A stretch of DNA of 43,146 nucleotides, taken from positions 1 to 43,146 of the forward strand of contig MDVR01000058.1 in assembly GCA_001940725.1 (NCBI GenBank), in the 5' to 3' direction. The DNA is from Candidatus Heimdallarchaeota archaeon LC_2. Its GTDB lineage: Archaea > Asgardarchaeota > Heimdallarchaeia > Heimdallarchaeales > Kariarchaeaceae. Shown here piece after piece: positions 9,419 to 19,159 of the stretch (position 1 is the stretch's first letter; every line of letters begins with the position of its first letter). Below the pieces are notes generated by a model. The model saw only the letters and a program-made list of their open reading frames with translations. It ran no database searches and was not told the origin of the DNA. The position numbers were made by a program, and so were the translations under genes.

Positions 9419-9539
9419 ATCAAAAATTGGTGTGAAAAATTATAAAATTATAAATTAACCTAGTTCAATAAAATATAATAAATTAATATGGTCATAACTG
9501 AAAAACCTCTTAAATATCTATTGTTTATTCTTATTAGCG

Positions 9540-10733
9540 ATGGAGCTAAAGAATAATTTCTCGGTGACAAAAGAGGAAGCATCTAATCTACTGAATAATT
9601 TAGCTAATAGTTTGAAAAATCGAGGTAAATTTGAAATCACATTGGCCAACCAAGAGATCTCTTTGGACATTGGGGAAGAACTAAGTGCTACACTTGTAAT
9701 ATCAGAAACGAATTTTTCTGTTGATTTCACTTGGAAAAGAGCTGGAACAAAATCAAGTACCGATGTTAATTGGAGAGAAAAGTTTGATAAAGACATGGCA
9801 GATGCTGGTTTACCAATAACTGATGAGATCAAAAGTCCAGGCAAAGCGAGAGCTACTTCGAGTCTACGTAGCCCCCCTGGCCCCACTCCCAAATCCAGCG
9901 GTCCAATACCTGCAAATACAATTCCGAGCACACCAACTCCCTCTGTTCCTAAAATCAAATCAAAAGGTTTAGGTCCAAGAAAACTAAAAGAACAGATGAC
10001 ATTGGAAACAACCACACTACCATATGAAGGAGGTGTTTGGAACCCTGCTTTCTCACTTACTCATCAAACTCATTGGACAGAAATTGGAATAAATAATCAA
10101 TTAGAAAATACCAAATGGATTACTGATGCAGATATAGTTTCGCTCGATGCGCCTGGATCATCAAGACAACCCACTTCAGATAATGATGATTTATTTACAG
10201 ATTTAGACTCTGTGGATCCGTTATCTTCTAGACCTTCTGGTAAAAAAGGGTCGAAGCAGGCAGTAACTCCAGCTGCAATGCTTTTTAATACTTCACCATC
10301 AGATTTGGATGATGCTAGTATTGCAGAAGCTGCCGCAGAATGGAGTGAACCAAGTTCGGAGGAAAATACTGGAGATGAATGGGTAAAGCCTTCTGAGGTT
10401 ATAAAGAAAAAGAAAGCAAAAGTAGCTAAAATTGCGAAGGGAACAAAATCCAAAGTTGTTCCACCTGTGGGGTCTCTTGATCAGAAAGAAGCTGGAAGTG
10501 AAATTCTACAATGGACTGAACCAGAAGCTGAAGAAGATACAGAAGATGAATGGGTAAAGCCATCAGAATTTCTTAAAGAAAATAAAAAGACAGATAAGGG
10601 TTCGCAACCTCCTGTACCTAAGAAACAGAAAAAACAGAAAAAAGATTCGAAAGGTAAAAAGACTAGACCTCCGCCCGTGCCCCCAGACGACGATGACGAT
10701 AAATCAAAGGGATGGGCTTCTTGGAAGGATTGA
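9540..10733 (+). CDS. Amphi-Trp domain protein with acidic Trp repeats
   Basis: 397 residues. The N-terminal 67 residues match the amphi-Trp domain (SVTKEEASNLLNNLANSL, then alternating strands ending in FSVDFTWKR), a small domain of unknown function found in archaea and bacteria. A Pro/Ser/Lys-rich, probably disordered linker follows, with GGVWNPAFSLTHQTHWTEIG in the middle. Two degenerate tandem repeats then appear: EWSEP...GDEWVKPSEV and QWTEP...EDEWVKPSEF, each followed by a Lys-rich run. The C-terminus is a basic stretch, PPDDDDDK, and WASWKD. The layout suggests a scaffold that presents short Trp-acidic peptides to a partner; the partner is unknown. No signal peptide or membrane segment is seen. 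Confidence 0.75.
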   Translation: MELKNNFSVTKEEASNLLNNLANSLKNRGKFEITLANQEISLDIGEELSATLVISETNFSVDFTWKRAGTKSSTDVNWREKFDKDMADAGLPITDEIKSPGKARATSSLRSPPGPTPKSSGPIPANTIPSTPTPSVPKIKSKGLGPRKLKEQMTLETTTLPYEGGVWNPAFSLTHQTHWTEIGINNQLENTKWITDADIVSLDAPGSSRQPTSDNDDLFTDLDSVDPLSSRPSGKKGSKQAVTPAAMLFNTSPSDLDDASIAEAAAEWSEPSSEENTGDEWVKPSEVIKKKKAKVAKIAKGTKSKVVPPVGSLDQKEAGSEILQWTEPEAEEDTEDEWVKPSEFLKENKKTDKGSQPPVPKKQKKQKKDSKGKKTRPPPVPPDDDDDKSKGWASWKD

Positions 10734-10805
10734 ATAAGTTAGAATAATATTCTTATTACTATCATTTAATTTTAAAACTGGTATCCTTTAAGAAATTAGG
10801 ATTAT

Positions 10806-11645
10806 ATGCAATTTACACAATTAGAAATGATTAATGAAATGTCCGTTAATCAAAAAATTGCAGAAATTGCTCTGATGTTAAACAATAAGAAAGTTATTGT
10901 GGCTTTCTCTGGTGGTGTAGATTCATCAGTCGTTTCACTTTTAGCTAAGCATTATTGTTCAAAGGTTCTGCTCGTTATGCAAGATGGATTATCGGTGGGA
11001 ATAGGAGAAACTGATTATGCCAAGAAAATTGCGGAAATTCTAGAATTACAATTGAAATTTATTGAATATAATGAATTTGAATTAAGCGAAAGCTATGCTA
11101 ATAATCCCAGTAATCGTTGTTATTATTGCAAACAATTATTGCACGATCAGTTAGAAAAGATGAGAATTGAAAATAGATTTGATTTAGTGATTAATGGGAC
11201 AAATGCAAGTGATTTAAATGGACATCGACCGGGACTAAAAGCATCAAAAGAATTCAATTCAATAAGTCCATTAGTTGAAGCAAAATTATTGAAATTTGAA
11301 ATACGGTGGATTGCAAAAAAATATAATTTACCTGTTTGGGATAAACCCTCTACGGCATGCCTTGCATCTAGATTTCAAACTGGGATTAAAATCACAAAAG
11401 AAGGTCTTATACGAGTGGCTGCAGCTGAAGATTTTATCAAAACTGAATATCAAATTAAAGTCCTTAGAGTCAGAGATCATGGTAAGTTGGCAAGAATTGA
11501 AGTTGGAAAAGATGAAATTAGTAAATTGAATAATTCTTTGACAAGTATTACAAATAAACTCATGGAATTAGGTTATAACAAAGTTATCTTGGATCCTGAA
11601 GGGTACAGGCAAGCTACACCAAATGAGGGTATGAAATATGGATGA
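10806..11645 (+). CDS. larE: LarE-like ATP-dependent sulfur transferase
   Basis: A 279-residue member of the LarE branch of PP-loop ATP pyrophosphatases. It has the PP-loop FSGGVDSS (about 36-43), NRCYYCK (about 103-109), NGTNASDLNGHRPGLKA, and PSTACLASR (Cys about 185), the region of the sacrificial cysteine in lactobacillar LarE. LarE adds sulfur to pyridinium-dinucleotide during synthesis of the nickel-pincer cofactor of lactate racemase. LarB and LarC are not in this window, so it may serve another sulfur-transfer step. The last 8 nt overlap the YbaK-like gene, so the two are probably translationally coupled. Confidence 0.88.
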   Translation: MQFTQLEMINEMSVNQKIAEIALMLNNKKVIVAFSGGVDSSVVSLLAKHYCSKVLLVMQDGLSVGIGETDYAKKIAEILELQLKFIEYNEFELSESYANNPSNRCYYCKQLLHDQLEKMRIENRFDLVINGTNASDLNGHRPGLKASKEFNSISPLVEAKLLKFEIRWIAKKYNLPVWDKPSTACLASRFQTGIKITKEGLIRVAAAEDFIKTEYQIKVLRVRDHGKLARIEVGKDEISKLNNSLTSITNKLMELGYNKVILDPEGYRQATPNEGMKYG

Positions 11646-12138
11646 AATACTAATCGTTCCTGACCCTGTAAAAATGGCCGAGTTTACAAAATGGATTGAT
11701 AAAAATAAAAAGAATGGTGTGGAACTGTTTCAATATAATCGACCTGTCCGATCTGTTGCAGAGGCTGTAGAAGTCTCTGGATTCAAGAAATCACAATTTA
11801 TAAAGTCAATTTGTATGAAACATCGAAGTGAGGGTAATTTTGTAATTGCAATAATTTTATCCGGAAGTCGAGTTGACAAAAAAAGTTTGCAAGAAGGAGT
11901 TGCACCAAAAAGGTGGATAATGGCAACTCCAGAAGAAATTTTAGATCTTATAGGTTTTCCTGCTGGAGGTGTTCCCCCGGTGTGTTTGCCACATGATCTT
12001 ACCGTATATGTTGACCCCAGAGTTCTAACTAGAGAATTTGTTATTGGCGGTGGTGGGTCCCAGTCATCCTTAATTAAATTACCACCAAATTTCATCATTG
12101 ATTCCGGGGCAATTAATAGGATAATATCAATTGGCTGA
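11638..12138 (+). CDS. YbaK/ProX-type aminoacyl-tRNA deacylase
   Basis: A 166-residue single-domain protein with the YbaK/aaRS-associated fold: SVAEAVEVSGF at the start, FVIAIILSGSRVDKKSL with a conserved Lys, GFPAGGVPPV and the near-terminal GGGGSQSSLIKL. Such proteins hydrolyse mischarged aminoacyl-tRNAs in trans (for example Cys- or Ala-tRNAPro). It starts inside the end of larE (ATG 11638), an 8-nt overlap pointing to one transcript. Which mischarged tRNA it clears cannot be deduced. Confidence 0.88.
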   Translation: MDEILIVPDPVKMAEFTKWIDKNKKNGVELFQYNRPVRSVAEAVEVSGFKKSQFIKSICMKHRSEGNFVIAIILSGSRVDKKSLQEGVAPKRWIMATPEEILDLIGFPAGGVPPVCLPHDLTVYVDPRVLTREFVIGGGGSQSSLIKLPPNFIIDSGAINRIISIG

Positions 12139-12215
12139 ATCTGAAAATTATTAGCTGATGAACCATATCCACACCGATTTGTTTTTTACTCATACCGAAG
12201 TTAATAATTTGAATA

Positions 12216-13823
12216 ATGAGTTTTGGAAGTGATCCTTTTGCATCTGAGGAACATGATCCACTAAATTTTGAAGGCTATGATCCTTTAATTTCACTGGTAA
12301 ATAGAAAAAAAGTAGATCCTAAAGCTCTACAGAAATTAAATAAAAAAAGATATACTGCTTGGGTGTTATATGATGTAGCTAACACATTCTATGCTTCAGG
12401 TATTCTTTCATTTATTTCACTCGCATGGATTTTAATTTTAGGTCAGAAGAATGGTTATAGTTATGGAGATGCAACCGCACTATATAGTGTAGTTATTGCT
12501 ATCGCTTCCGTATTCATGGCTATCATGTTGCCTATATTAGGTAGTATGAGTGATGTTACCCAGCAACGAAAGAATTATGTTGTTTTCTTTTCAGTTGTAA
12601 GTATTGTGTCAACTTGGCTTTTTATCATACTTGATAGTTTTTTCTGGGTATTACTAGTGTTTTCAATTTCGATGATAACTTATCAATGGGCTCAAGTATT
12701 TTATGATTCAATGTTACCAGGAATTGTACCTCCAGGAAAAGAGGCTAAATTGTCTTCTATAGCAATTACTATTGGTTATTTGGGTGGTGCAATAATTACA
12801 GCTTATGCATGGTTCCTTTCCCAATCCCATGATGCACCTAATACAGAAGAAGGTAAATTAGATTTAGGATATTCTGAACAAATGGCCTATGCAGTAATTG
12901 TTGGATTCACATTATTCGCAATCCCTATATTTTTTGTTAGGGAACAAAATTGGGATGAAATTAACGCTCTCGTCTTCCTCAATGAAATGGATGAATGGCA
13001 AGCAATCTATTCTGCATTTGCTGAATCTATTGAAGAGGATATCACTGGTTCCTCATTATACACAAGTCCAAAAACCATGTGGAAAATAGCAAAGGAATCA
13101 TTGCAAGAGCTTGGGGAATCATTTAAAGACATACGGCACAATAATCAGGCAATGTTTTACTATATAGTTGCATATTTCATTATTGCTGATCTCGCAAATT
13201 TAATGGCATTAATTAACATTGTATTCCTGAGGGATTCTGTAGGGTTAAGCGAGAATGGAATATTTTTCATTATAATGTTATCTGGAGTGAGTTTATTGAT
13301 ATTGACACCAATAATTGGTGTGATATGCGACAAATACGGAGCGAAGACAGGATACAAATTTGTCGGCATATTGTGGTTTTTAGCACTAACAATAATGATA
13401 TTTCAGGATTTTATTTTACCTGGTTGGACGATCTATATTGCTGCTCTTGCCTTTGGCCCTGCATTGAGTGGAGTTTGGGTGGCTCAAAGACAAATGGTTC
13501 TTGAATTAGTTCCAAATGATTCTCAGATTGGTAAATATTTTGGATTAACAAAATTCAGTGGGAAGCTAAGCTCTGCAATTGGACCACTTATTTTTGCTGC
13601 TACACTAAAATTTTCAGAACGAGTCTATTCTGACAGTCCAAATCAAATTCAAATTGCATACAGGTGGTCAATTACCTCATTAACAGTATTTTTAGCAGTT
13701 GGATTTTATATTTTAATGAAGTATGTCCCAAATAAATCGGTTGAATTCAAAAAGCGAAAAAGAAGGATTGCAGATGTATTGGATGCCTCGGAAACCCTGA
13801 CTTCACATCCAAATATTCCATGA
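12216..13823 (+). CDS. MFS transporter, UMF1/Atg22-like
   Basis: 535 residues with about twelve hydrophobic transmembrane stretches. The first membrane helix carries WVLYDVANTFYASGILSFIS, the signature of the UMF1 family related to the yeast vacuolar effluxer Atg22. A soluble loop of about 100 residues lies between the two six-helix halves (from about 245). The N-terminal 45 residues and the Lys/Arg-rich C-terminus are cytoplasmic by charge. The substrate is unknown; Atg22 exports amino acids. It starts 77 nt after the YbaK-like gene with its own AT-rich upstream region, so it is probably transcribed separately. Confidence 0.88.
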   Translation: MSFGSDPFASEEHDPLNFEGYDPLISLVNRKKVDPKALQKLNKKRYTAWVLYDVANTFYASGILSFISLAWILILGQKNGYSYGDATALYSVVIAIASVFMAIMLPILGSMSDVTQQRKNYVVFFSVVSIVSTWLFIILDSFFWVLLVFSISMITYQWAQVFYDSMLPGIVPPGKEAKLSSIAITIGYLGGAIITAYAWFLSQSHDAPNTEEGKLDLGYSEQMAYAVIVGFTLFAIPIFFVREQNWDEINALVFLNEMDEWQAIYSAFAESIEEDITGSSLYTSPKTMWKIAKESLQELGESFKDIRHNNQAMFYYIVAYFIIADLANLMALINIVFLRDSVGLSENGIFFIIMLSGVSLLILTPIIGVICDKYGAKTGYKFVGILWFLALTIMIFQDFILPGWTIYIAALAFGPALSGVWVAQRQMVLELVPNDSQIGKYFGLTKFSGKLSSAIGPLIFAATLKFSERVYSDSPNQIQIAYRWSITSLTVFLAVGFYILMKYVPNKSVEFKKRKRRIADVLDASETLTSHPNIP

Positions 13824-13877
13824 TCAGATAATGTTTCAGAAATTTCGATAGTCTTTTATTTATGGTGGATTTTTTGA

Positions 13878-14324
13878 TTAGAATTCCATTTGGTTTGAAG
13901 TGGCATTCTTTGCATTTCTTAAAAACATTGTCGAAATAAAACTTCCAATTATCCCACCATAAAAGCCAGTATCCAACCACCAATCATCATTTTCAGAAGC
14001 AGATGTTGAGAATACAATTCCTCCCACTGCTATAATAATCAATGCCGTTAAACTTATCTTATACATTCTATATAATTCTTCATCAGAAGGTTTCTCTTTA
14101 GTAGCATTGTAAGAACCATATGCAACAAAAAGTAGAGCTACTGAGACACCTACTATAAGAACAAACGCGCCAGGGTCATAAAATACTCCATAGTATTCCC
14201 ATATTTCAAAAGCTTGAAAATTGTTGTACCATCCACCAAAATCAAATAAAAGCAATAGTAATCCACCAACTAAGCTTCCTATAAATGCACCCATGTAATT
14301 ATTAAAAACATTTTCACTACTCAT
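13878..14324 (-). CDS. Small four-helix membrane protein, unknown
   Basis: 148 residues with four clear hydrophobic helices: AFIGSLVGGLLLLLFDF, FVLIVGVSVALLFVAYG, ISLTALIIIAVGGIVF and FYGGIIGSFISTMFL. No recognised motif. It is divergent from clpB across a 206-nt promoter region and converges with the transporter gene. A real but unassigned integral membrane protein. Confidence 0.7.
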   Translation of the reverse strand: MSSENVFNNYMGAFIGSLVGGLLLLLFDFGGWYNNFQAFEIWEYYGVFYDPGAFVLIVGVSVALLFVAYGSYNATKEKPSDEELYRMYKISLTALIIIAVGGIVFSTSASENDDWWLDTGFYGGIIGSFISTMFLRNAKNATSNQMEF

Positions 14325-14470
14325 GGTTTTCTTATATTTGAATTGTAGAAAAGTATTGAGTAGGTAGATTGAAAATAGATAAATTAAAACCGAAAATTAT
14401 CGATAAATGAAATAACAAATTGCATTTTCTAAGTCTGTTAATAGAGATCTTAGTTGCATGTTCTCCAAAT

Positions 14471-14511
14471 ATTTTTATACTAGTATTCACTATGGTACTA
14501 TAAGTACTATA
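14471..14511 (+). promoter_or_regulatory. clpB promoter with direct repeat over start site
   Basis: A TATA-like ATTTTTATA (14471-14479) places the transcript start near 14500. Exactly there lie two direct copies of GTACTATA (14495-14502 and 14504-14511) separated by one base, inside a partly palindromic stretch. A repressor bound here would block initiation, as known archaeal heat-shock repressors do at their targets. The leader to ATG 14531 would be about 30 nt. The role is inferred from position only. Confidence 0.45.
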
Positions 14512-14530
14512 CCGAAAGTGATATACCCTG

Positions 14531-17125
14531 ATGAATTTCAAAAAAATGACTTACAAAACCCAAGAAGCAATCTCTCATGCACAATCCCTCGCAAGTAAAA
14601 ATAATCATTCTGAAATTACACCCTATCATATATTGGCCTCTTTACTAGAGAAAGAAATTTCAGGCGAAATCATTATATCAATACTTGAAAAAACTGGAAC
14701 TTCTGTCTCTAAATTGAGAAGTGAGTTAAATTTTGAGATTAATAGGCAAGCACAAATTACCGGGGAAGATATGGATCCAAGATTGAGCACATCTGCAGGA
14801 AAATCTCTCGAAGAGGCAGAAAACTACACATCCAAGATGGGCGATGAATTCGTAGCATTAGATCATGTATTACTTGGATTAAGTTCAAAAACAAAAGAAA
14901 TTTCAGCTCTTTTAAAATCACAAAATGTTAAAACAAAAGATTTAGAATTGGCTATCAGTGAAATTCGATCAGGTCAAAACATTGCAGATCAAGGTGCAGA
15001 TGACCGATTTCAGGCATTGAAACGTTATACAATCAACTTCACAGAACTTGCTCAACAAGGCAAGCTCGATCCTGTCATTGGACGAGACGAAGAAATACGT
15101 AGAGTTATCCATGTTTTATCTAGAAGGACGAAGAATAATCCTGTACTTATCGGTGAACCAGGTGTGGGTAAAACTGCAATCGTCGAGGGATTAGCTCGCA
15201 GAATTGCGACAAAAGACGTTCCAGAATCCCTAAAAAACAAACAATTGTTATCTTTGGATATGGGCGCTCTAATTGCGGGAGCAAAATTCAGGGGTGAATT
15301 TGAGGAAAGACTCAAAGGTGTTGTCAAAGAGATTGAATCGTCAGATGGTGAAATTATTCTATTTATGGATGAGCTTCATACAATTGTGGGAGCAGGAGCA
15401 GCTGAAGGTGGAATGGATGCGTCGAATTTATTAAAACCAGCTTTAGCCCGTGGTTCATTGCATGCGATCGGTGCCACCACATTTGAGGAGTACCGCAAAT
15501 ATATTGAGAAGGATGCAGCGCTTGAACGAAGATTTCAACCAGTTCAAATTCTTGAACCAACAGTTGCAGATACTGTTTCTATTTTAAGAGGCTTAAAAGA
15601 AAAATATGAACAATTCCATGGTATTCAGATACAAGACGAAGCAATTGTAGCAGCTGCAACACTTTCTCAAAGATATATTAGTGATCGATTTTTACCTGAT
15701 AAAGCTATAGATCTAATAGATGAAGCATCAGCTAAAATAGCTATGGAGATACAATCCATGCCAAGTGAGATGGATGAACTCAAACGGAAGATTGATCAAT
15801 TAGAAATCGAAAGACAGTTGTTCAAAAGAGAATCTGACAAAGTTGCGAAGAATAAATTACAAGCAGTCGAAAGCAAATTAGAAGAGCTAAAGGGAAAATT
15901 TGCTTCATTACAATCTCAATGGGATAAAGAACGAGCTTCAATTGCAGAAATATCTAACCTTAAAGAGCAAATTGAAAATTTGAAAATCGAAATAGACAAT
16001 GCGACTCGGCAAGGTGACTATGAGACGGTTGGGCGATTTACCTATCGTGATATGCCTGAAATACAAAAAAAGATTGAGAATAGAAGGACTGAACTTGAAG
16101 TAATTCAGAAAAATGGAAGTTTATTGAAAGAACAGGTTAGCGAGGAAGATATCGCGGAGGCGATTGCCCGTTGGACTGGTATTCCTATTAAAAAATTATT
16201 ACAAGAAGAAAGTGATAAATTAATGACAATGGAATTAACTCTAGCAAAAAGAGTAAAGGGTCAGGACCATGCAATAAAAGTGTTATCAGAGGCAGTTAGA
16301 AGAGCTCGAGCTGGATTGGTAGATGAAGGGCGACCACTGGGTAGTTTTATATTCTTAGGACCAACTGGAGTTGGTAAAACAGAACTTGCAAAGGCTTTGG
16401 CTGAATTTTTGTTTGATTCGGAGGATCTTCTAATCAGACTCGATATGTCTGAGTATAAGGAATCTCATTCAATTGCAAAGTTAATTGGGGCTCCACCAGG
16501 TTATATTGGACATGATGAAGGTGGTCAACTTACCGAACAAGTACGAAGAAAACCTTATTCTGTAATATTACTGGATGAGCTTGAAAAAGCACACCCTGAT
16601 GTCTTCAACATGTTATTGCAAATTCTGGATGATGGAAGATTGACTGATTCAAAAGGTCGAACAGTTAATTTTGCAAATACTGTTATCATTGCGACTTCAA
16701 ACGTTGGATCAGAGAAGATATTTGAGATGACGAAAAATGATACTTTTGAAAGTGCTACTGGTCAAATTATGGAGGATTTAAAATATTATTTTAAGCCTGA
16801 ATTTTTGAACAGATTGGATGAAATAGTCGTTTTCAATACAATTAGTAAAGATTTGATGATTGATATTGTCGATATTCAATTAGCTGAATTGAATGAAAAG
16901 TTGCTTTCACAACAGTTACAGTTATTTGTAACTAATAAAAGTAGAGAATTTTTGGCTGAAAAAGGTTATGATCCTAGTTTCGGTGCACGTCCCCTTAGAC
17001 GAACTATTCAAAAATATCTCTTAAATCCATTATCAGATTATCTTCTGTCAGAACAAAATCCTAAAGATAAGAAATTACAAGCTCAATTAAAAAATGACAA
17101 ATTAGAGATTTCTGTTTTGAATTGA
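14531..17125 (+). CDS. clpB: ClpB disaggregase
   Basis: 864 residues, close to E. coli ClpB (857). The N-terminal Clp_N repeats are at about 1-150, AAA+ domain 1 has Walker A GEPGVGKT (about 208) and Walker [11 protein letters not shown], and a coiled-coil middle domain (about 410-530) rich in Glu/Lys separates it from AAA+ domain 2 with GPTGVGKT (about 610), [16 protein letters not shown] and the C-terminal D2-small domain with [13 protein letters not shown]. It is a hexameric ATPase that threads aggregated proteins through its pore, normally with DnaK/DnaJ, which are not in this window. ClpB is uncommon in archaea. Divergent from a small membrane protein gene. Confidence 0.97.
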   Translation: MNFKKMTYKTQEAISHAQSLASKNNHSEITPYHILASLLEKEISGEIIISILEKTGTSVSKLRSELNFEINRQAQITGEDMDPRLSTSAGKSLEEAENYTSKMGDEFVALDHVLLGLSSKTKEISALLKSQNVKTKDLELAISEIRSGQNIADQGADDRFQALKRYTINFTELAQQGKLDPVIGRDEEIRRVIHVLSRRTKNNPVLIGEPGVGKTAIVEGLARRIATKDVPESLKNKQLLSLDMGALIAGAKFRGEFEERLKGVVKEIESSDGEIILFMDELHTIVGAGAAEGGMDASNLLKPALARGSLHAIGATTFEEYRKYIEKDAALERRFQPVQILEPTVADTVSILRGLKEKYEQFHGIQIQDEAIVAAATLSQRYISDRFLPDKAIDLIDEASAKIAMEIQSMPSEMDELKRKIDQLEIERQLFKRESDKVAKNKLQAVESKLEELKGKFASLQSQWDKERASIAEISNLKEQIENLKIEIDNATRQGDYETVGRFTYRDMPEIQKKIENRRTELEVIQKNGSLLKEQVSEEDIAEAIARWTGIPIKKLLQEESDKLMTMELTLAKRVKGQDHAIKVLSEAVRRARAGLVDEGRPLGSFIFLGPTGVGKTELAKALAEFLFDSEDLLIRLDMSEYKESHSIAKLIGAPPGYIGHDEGGQLTEQVRRKPYSVILLDELEKAHPDVFNMLLQILDDGRLTDSKGRTVNFANTVIIATSNVGSEKIFEMTKNDTFESATGQIMEDLKYYFKPEFLNRLDEIVVFNTISKDLMIDIVDIQLAELNEKLLSQQLQLFVTNKSREFLAEKGYDPSFGARPLRRTIQKYLLNPLSDYLLSEQNPKDKKLQAQLKNDKLEISVLN

Positions 17126-17175
17126 AGATAAAAATACAATAATAACAAAATCAGACTAATAAGTAATATAATTTT

Positions 17176-18024
17176 TCACACTACATTTTCTAAAAATTCA
17201 ATCATATCATATACTGCTTTTGGTTCCTCGAATCTGAACATATGGGCTGCATTTGGATACTCAATTAATTTTGAATGTGGAATTAATTTATGAATAAGTA
17301 ATGAATTTTCAGGTGAAATTAATTTATCTTTCAGACCCACAAGAACCAGCGTAGGCATTTTGATCTCATTTAATTTTTCCTTTGTAGCGTGATTATAAAT
17401 TGCTAATAGCTGATTTCGATAACCATGAGGTTTCTGAATTGGGTAATCTGGTGGATTATCTATATAATTTTTAATCTCATTATAATGTTTATCAAAAAAT
17501 TCTGATGTATACACAGCTTCAAAAAATTTCCACTGATCCGTCTTGTAATCTCCTTTACGATGATTAGCTAGTAATTCCATACTATCTTCAGATAATCGAT
17601 GCCCGCCTCTTCCAACAGTTGTTACGGGTAGTAAGAGTGATTTAACTACTTGGGGATATTTAAGTACAAAATTTAGTGCAATCATCCCACCCATAGATTC
17701 ACCATAAAGATGAATATTAGTCAGATTTAAATGATTAATTAAACCCATTGTATCTTCAACAAATTGGTCCATAGAATATAATTCTTTAGGAACATCAGTT
17801 TTTCCAACACCTCTATTATCGAAAATGATTACTTGATATTTTTCAGTTAATACATCCAAAAAATTTGGTGGCCAAATTGTAATATCTGCAGTGATACCTG
17901 CAATTAGAACAAGAGGCTCACCTTTACCCTTTACTTCATAATAAAGATTAATTCCGTTAGAATTACAAAATGGCATAAATTTCGATAATTCCACAGAGTG
18001 AAAATCTTGTTGTTTAATTTTCAT
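17176..18024 (-). CDS. Alpha/beta hydrolase
   Basis: 282 residues of the alpha/beta-hydrolase fold. The oxyanion segment is LVLIAGITAD, the strand IIFDNRGVGKTD follows, and the nucleophile elbow is GESMGGM with Ser. A later VLVGLKDKLIS supplies the acid, and NAAHMFRFE supplies the His, so the catalytic triad is intact. Sequence style is that of the 3-oxoadipate enol-lactonase/haloperoxidase group, but the substrate is unknown. ATG at 17976 (MPFCNSNGINLYYE) is an alternative start typical of the family; the longer start at 18024 fits better with the AT-rich promoter region upstream. Divergent from the wHTH gene. Confidence 0.9.
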   Translation of the reverse strand: MKIKQQDFHSVELSKFMPFCNSNGINLYYEVKGKGEPLVLIAGITADITIWPPNFLDVLTEKYQVIIFDNRGVGKTDVPKELYSMDQFVEDTMGLINHLNLTNIHLYGESMGGMIALNFVLKYPQVVKSLLLPVTTVGRGGHRLSEDSMELLANHRKGDYKTDQWKFFEAVYTSEFFDKHYNEIKNYIDNPPDYPIQKPHGYRNQLLAIYNHATKEKLNEIKMPTLVLVGLKDKLISPENSLLIHKLIPHSKLIEYPNAAHMFRFEEPKAVYDMIEFLENVV

Positions 18025-18161
18025 CTTCTGATTAGAAATTAATACTCTTATACTCTAAAAACAACAATATTGGAAACTTATGTTATTTGCAAAATGAATC
18101 AATCGATAATTCAACGAAAAAGTGAAATGTCTTAATTATCTTATTGGAGGTGACGAATAGA

Positions 18162-19064
18162 GTGGGGATGCCTCAAACTAGAATTTCTAGATATCAATGC
18201 TTGTTATGCACAAAAATGAGAAGTATTGAAATATCAATATCAGACCATGAAGAAAAAGTCTCAAAAAGTGCTAATGGTTTGGTTTTATATTCTGATTTGC
18301 ATAGATGCGACGAGGGGATTTTAGCCATAAATAATGCTTATGTTGATCTAGATTTTGCAGTGAGATCCTATTCGTCAATTGAGCTTCCTGATAAACGAAC
18401 ACCAGTAATTAAATCTTTACCTGGTCTCCCTCTGCCCCAAACGAAAGTAGCTCAAACAACTCGAGAATATACCATAACTCAAATGCTACCTAAAAAAAGC
18501 CTAAGATTAATAATTGAGGATAATCGGTTGGATGCTATTATTAAAATTGGGAGAATACCAAAGAAAGAAAAACCAATTGCTGTGGCTGAATCAGATCAAG
18601 GATCCATTATATTAGACTACTATCCATCAGAATTAGATTACAATACAAATATGGAGAAATGGTTTAACATTTTAGTCAATCAACTTGAATTGCTACCAGT
18701 AACCAGACTTGGTCTATTTGTAGAAACACTACGATTTATTCACAGCTTTTACCGTAGCCCTCCAGATGCATTTCAAATTAAACAGCTACAAACAATTTTG
18801 TCTTCTCATGAAACCTATTTCAAGCAATTAATTGATTTATCTGAAAATGAAAGTCTGGGGACAATCAATGCTAAATATGGAGAAGATTTAGGGAACCTTT
18901 CCTTAAAAATACTCGGGGTTTTGAAAGAAAATCCAAAATTTAGCCTTAAAGAGGTTGCATTTAAATTGGATTGGGATTTGATTCATTTAATTTATACTTT
19001 ACTCATTATGGAACAGGAAGGCTTTATTGAAATTCATCGTCCTGCCATAGTAGATCGAAAATAA
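18162..19064 (+). CDS. Cys-containing winged-helix protein, unknown
   Basis: About 300 residues. A perfect Shine-Dalgarno GGAGGTGA at 18146-18153 points to GTG at 18162 (8-nt spacing) as the start rather than TTG at 18144; ATG at 18168 is also possible. The N-terminus has YQCLLC and later HRC, which could form a small zinc site. The middle is a mixed alpha/beta domain. The last 60 residues (SLKILGVLKENPKFSLKEVAFKLDWDLIHLIYTLLIMEQ) look like a winged-helix DNA-binding domain. It could be a transcription factor or an adaptor. A perfect 9-bp inverted repeat (19081-19089 with 19102-19110) lies 16 nt after the stop and may mark the transcript end. Confidence 0.65.
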   Translation: MGMPQTRISRYQCLLCTKMRSIEISISDHEEKVSKSANGLVLYSDLHRCDEGILAINNAYVDLDFAVRSYSSIELPDKRTPVIKSLPGLPLPQTKVAQTTREYTITQMLPKKSLRLIIEDNRLDAIIKIGRIPKKEKPIAVAESDQGSIILDYYPSELDYNTNMEKWFNILVNQLELLPVTRLGLFVETLRFIHSFYRSPPDAFQIKQLQTILSSHETYFKQLIDLSENESLGTINAKYGEDLGNLSLKILGVLKENPKFSLKEVAFKLDWDLIHLIYTLLIMEQEGFIEIHRPAIVDRK

Positions 19065-19130
19065 AATAACTTCATTAGATAAATAGTATATACCAAATTC
19101 AATACTATTTAGGAAGTTAGCATAAGTAGA

Positions 19131-19138
19131 TTTTAAAC
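19131..19138 (+). promoter_or_regulatory. TATA box of candidate RNA gene
   Basis: TTTTAAAC preceded by a purine-rich AAGTAGA, as expected for TATA and BRE elements. It lies about 25 nt before G19160, the first base of the first hairpin of the candidate RNA. Confidence 0.5.
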
Positions 19139-19159
19139 TCAATTATTGCTAAGACATTA

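Noticed and set aside
9518..10453. Minus-strand ORFs inside the amphi-Trp protein gene
   Set aside because: They arise from the biased composition of the Pro/Ser/Lys tail on the other strand; the plus frame has a recognisable domain and repeats.
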